From positions 1 through 25,158 of the forward strand of contig UQIQ01000031.1 in the NCBI GenBank assembly GCA_900541185.1: a DNA stretch of 25,158 bases. The letters run 5' to 3'. A program made the position numbers and the translations under genes. Source of the DNA: an uncultured Collinsella sp. Its GTDB lineage: Bacteria > Actinomycetota > Coriobacteriia > Coriobacteriales > Coriobacteriaceae. The notes below the pieces were generated by a model, which was given only the letters and a program-made list of their open reading frames with translations, was not told where the DNA came from and searched no databases. Below are positions 23,395-25,158 of this stretch, in pieces (position 1 is the first letter of the stretch; each line of letters opens with the position of its first letter).

Positions 23395-24834
23395 TTAGTC
23401 CAGACGACGGGTCTGCGCCACGTGCTTATACCAGTACGCGCTTGCCTTGGGCGTGCGCTTCTGGGTTTCAAAGTCAATGTAGAAGAAGCCGTAACGCTTG
23501 TTGTAGCCATTGGTCCAGGAGAACTGATCCTGCAAGCTCCACAGGAAGTAGCCACCTACGTTGACGCCCACCTCCATGGCCTTGAGCAACCAGCGCAGGT
23601 GCTGCTCGATGTAGTCGATGCGCGGCTGATCGTCCACAAAACCGTCCTTGTAGGGGTCCTTGTAGCCCATGCCGTTCTCGGTGATGAAAATCTGCTTGTA
23701 GTTGGGGTAGCGCTGCTTAATGTAGACGAGCAGATCGAACAGGCCCTCGGGATAGATGATCCAGTCCCAGTCGGTGGTGGGGATGCCAGGCTTGTTCACA
23801 TGCTCGCCAATGCCCTTGACGCGCCAACGGCCGGTGCCCTTCTCGCCCGTACCGTTGTGGTGCAGGTCGTTCTCGCCGTCGTAAGCCTTCAAAAAACGGC
23901 ACTGGTAGTTGTTAACGCCCAGGTAGTCGTTGTAGAGCGCGGCCTCGCGCATGATTTCCAGATCCTCGTCTAGGATCTGGATGGTGCCACCCGAGACGGC
24001 GGCCAGGCGGTTGGCGCACTCGAGGGTGTCGGGCGCGTAGTCGCCGCGGAAGGTGGCGTCGAGCAAGAACTGGTTTTGCAGCACGTGCTCGTTGTTGGCG
24101 GCCTTGATATCGGCGGGGTCGTTCTCGTTGAGCGGATACTTAAACTCCAACGACTGAATGACGCCGATCTTGCCCTTAAAACCGCCGTTGTGGAAGGCCA
24201 ACACTGCCTTGGCGTGGGCGAGCATCATGTTGTGCTCGCACTGGAAGGCCTCGGCCAGATGCGCCTTGACGCCACCGGGGAAGGTGCCCTCGATGTAGGT
24301 GTTGGAGGCATCGGCCCAAATCTCGTTAAAGGTGAACCAGTAGGTCACCTGGTCGGCGTACTCCTTAAAGCAGAAGGTGGCAAAGTCCACAAAGGCGTCG
24401 ATGGTCTCGCGGTTGAGGAAATCGCCCTTCTCAAAGAGGGGCAGCGGCGTGTCGAAGTGATGCAGCGTGACGAACGGCTCAACGTGGTGCTTATGGCACT
24501 CGGCGAAGAGATCGTGGTAGAACTGCACGCCCTCGGGGTTGATTTCGCCGGTACCGTTGGGGAAGATGCGGCTCCAGGCGATGGAGAGGCGAATGCCGTT
24601 GATGCCAAACTCCTCGCACAGCTCCAGATCGACGGGGTACTGGTTGTAGAAGTCCGAAGCGGGATCGGGGGAGAAGCGGCCCTGGGCCTCCAGGAAGTCG
24701 TCCCAGGCGACTTTGCCCTTACCGTGAGTGCGGGTCTCGCCCTCTACCTGGTAGGCAGCAGTGGCGCCGCCAAAGACAAAGTCCTCGGGAAACTGCGCGG
24801 GCGGGTTGGTGACGCTAGCAGGGTTAACGGACAT
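23395..24834 (-). CDS. lacG: 6-phospho-beta-galactosidase (GH1), copy 3
   Basis: A 479-residue GH1 enzyme, closer to copy 1 than to copy 2. They share long stretches such as GGATAAYQVEGETRTHGKGK and AWSRIFPNGTGEINPEGV. Acid/base is E171 in FTFNEIW, nucleophile is E386 in FITENGMG, and the phosphate loop is SWTNGYNKRYG (S439, K446, Y448). The segment after the acid/base (WADASNTYIEGTFPGG) differs from copies 1 and 2, again pointing to a different aglycone. The ATG at 24834 has only a weak ribosome site. It follows a PTS IIB gene by 66 bp, with a 10-bp perfect hairpin in the gap. Confidence 0.93.
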   Translation of the reverse strand: MSVNPASVTNPPAQFPEDFVFGGATAAYQVEGETRTHGKGKVAWDDFLEAQGRFSPDPASDFYNQYPVDLELCEEFGINGIRLSIAWSRIFPNGTGEINPEGVQFYHDLFAECHKHHVEPFVTLHHFDTPLPLFEKGDFLNRETIDAFVDFATFCFKEYADQVTYWFTFNEIWADASNTYIEGTFPGGVKAHLAEAFQCEHNMMLAHAKAVLAFHNGGFKGKIGVIQSLEFKYPLNENDPADIKAANNEHVLQNQFLLDATFRGDYAPDTLECANRLAAVSGGTIQILDEDLEIMREAALYNDYLGVNNYQCRFLKAYDGENDLHHNGTGEKGTGRWRVKGIGEHVNKPGIPTTDWDWIIYPEGLFDLLVYIKQRYPNYKQIFITENGMGYKDPYKDGFVDDQPRIDYIEQHLRWLLKAMEVGVNVGGYFLWSLQDQFSWTNGYNKRYGFFYIDFETQKRTPKASAYWYKHVAQTRRLD

Positions 24835-24858
24835 GATGATCCAATCGTCTAAATCGAA

Positions 24859-24890
24859 GGGCCAGCCGGTCTTGGATGGTCGGCTGGCCC
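24859..24890 (-). promoter_or_regulatory. Intercistronic hairpin between PTS IIB and lacG3
   Basis: GGGCCAGCCG (24859-24868) pairs perfectly with CGGCTGGCCC (24881-24890), 10 bp after the IIB stop. The following bases on the minus strand (TTCGATTTA) make a poor T tract, so partial termination or mRNA processing is more likely. Confidence 0.6.
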
Positions 24891-24900
24891 TGAGCGTTAC

Positions 24901-25158
24901 TTACTTAGAGAGCTGTTCACTCACGAAGGCGAGAGACTTATCACCGTTCTGGGAGAGCTCGATGTATTGCTTGCCACGGCAGGCGACGCACTTGTTGCCC
25001 ACGCGCTCGCAGTCCTTCTGCAGGTCGGCCAGGTAGCTCGCGGCCTGCGGGGCCAGGACGACTAGGTCAAAGTCGGGGAGCATGTCAACGTGGTTGCCGT
25101 ATGCCTCGGCAGCGGTCTCAAGATTGATGCCGCGCTCCTTGGCGGCCTTGGCCAGCGC
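24901..25158 (-). CDS. Lactose/cellobiose-type PTS IIB, N-terminus cut by window end
   Basis: The last 85 codons of a IIB domain run off the window end with no start. The sequence ALAKAAKERGINLETAAEAYGNHVDMLPDFD then VVLAPQ aligns with the IIB part of both LacE proteins (GAYG-x-H...DVIVLAPQ). The phospho-Cys would lie just beyond the edge. It could be a standalone IIB of about 100 residues or the tail of a third IICB; the visible part does not decide. Two cysteines (in NKCVACRGKQY) replace residues found in the fused copies. It forms an operon with lacG3. Confidence 0.85.
   Translation of the reverse strand, partial: ALAKAAKERGINLETAAEAYGNHVDMLPDFDLVVLAPQAASYLADLQKDCERVGNKCVACRGKQYIELSQNGDKSLAFVSEQLSK

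Overview
The window reads as a piece of a GC-rich Gram-positive gut actinobacterium, most likely a Collinsella-like member of the Coriobacteriia. This is inferred from gene content: many PTS permeases, LacE/LacG/LacC/LacX-type tagatose-pathway genes, GntR/DeoR/LacI regulators and strong G/C codon bias. It was not tested against a database. The first 52 bases are not genomic: they are an Illumina Nextera adapter (P7 tail, 8-nt index, Tn5 mosaic end), so the contig starts inside an assembly artefact.

Region 1 (53-9644, mainly +) is an amino-sugar and tagatose block. It holds a truncated YajC-like gene, a mannose-family PTS (IIB, IIC and an unusually long IID), a GntR/UTRA regulator with an operator-like palindrome before agaS, agaS (GalN-6-P deaminase/isomerase) and a nagA/agaA deacetylase. 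A minus-strand flavodoxin follows, then a LacX-like epimerase, a LacC-like PfkB kinase, a 43-codon remnant of a second nagA, and a YhcH-family gene. Together they suggest uptake of GalNAc or a related sugar, deacetylation, deamination/isomerisation to tagatose-6-P, and phosphorylation to tagatose-1,6-bisphosphate. The aldolase is not in the window.

Region 2 (9705-12917) holds strong terminators, tRNA-Thr(CGT), an orphan PTS IIB whose catalytic His is replaced by Tyr, a pair of 26-bp inverted repeats, galM (-) and a divergent DeoR-family regulator (+).

Region 3 (12918-25158) consists of three minus-strand 6-phospho-beta-galactosidase/PTS modules: lacG1-lacE1, lacE2-lacG2, and lacG3 with a truncated IIB. 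Two LacI-family regulators are divergently placed, each with its own operator set. Galactose-6-P released by LacG would feed the same tagatose-6-P route as Region 1, so LacC may serve both. LacAB, LacD and a lactose-type IIA (LacF) are not seen here.

The convergent gaps of Region 3 carry most of the unexplained structure. There are seven copies of a 55-56-nt hairpin repeat, arranged as 3 + 3 + 1 with an ~80-bp period and found only between converging gene ends. There is also a six-copy 12-mer cluster that can fold into competing helices, and a nested palindrome built from TCGGTATCA.
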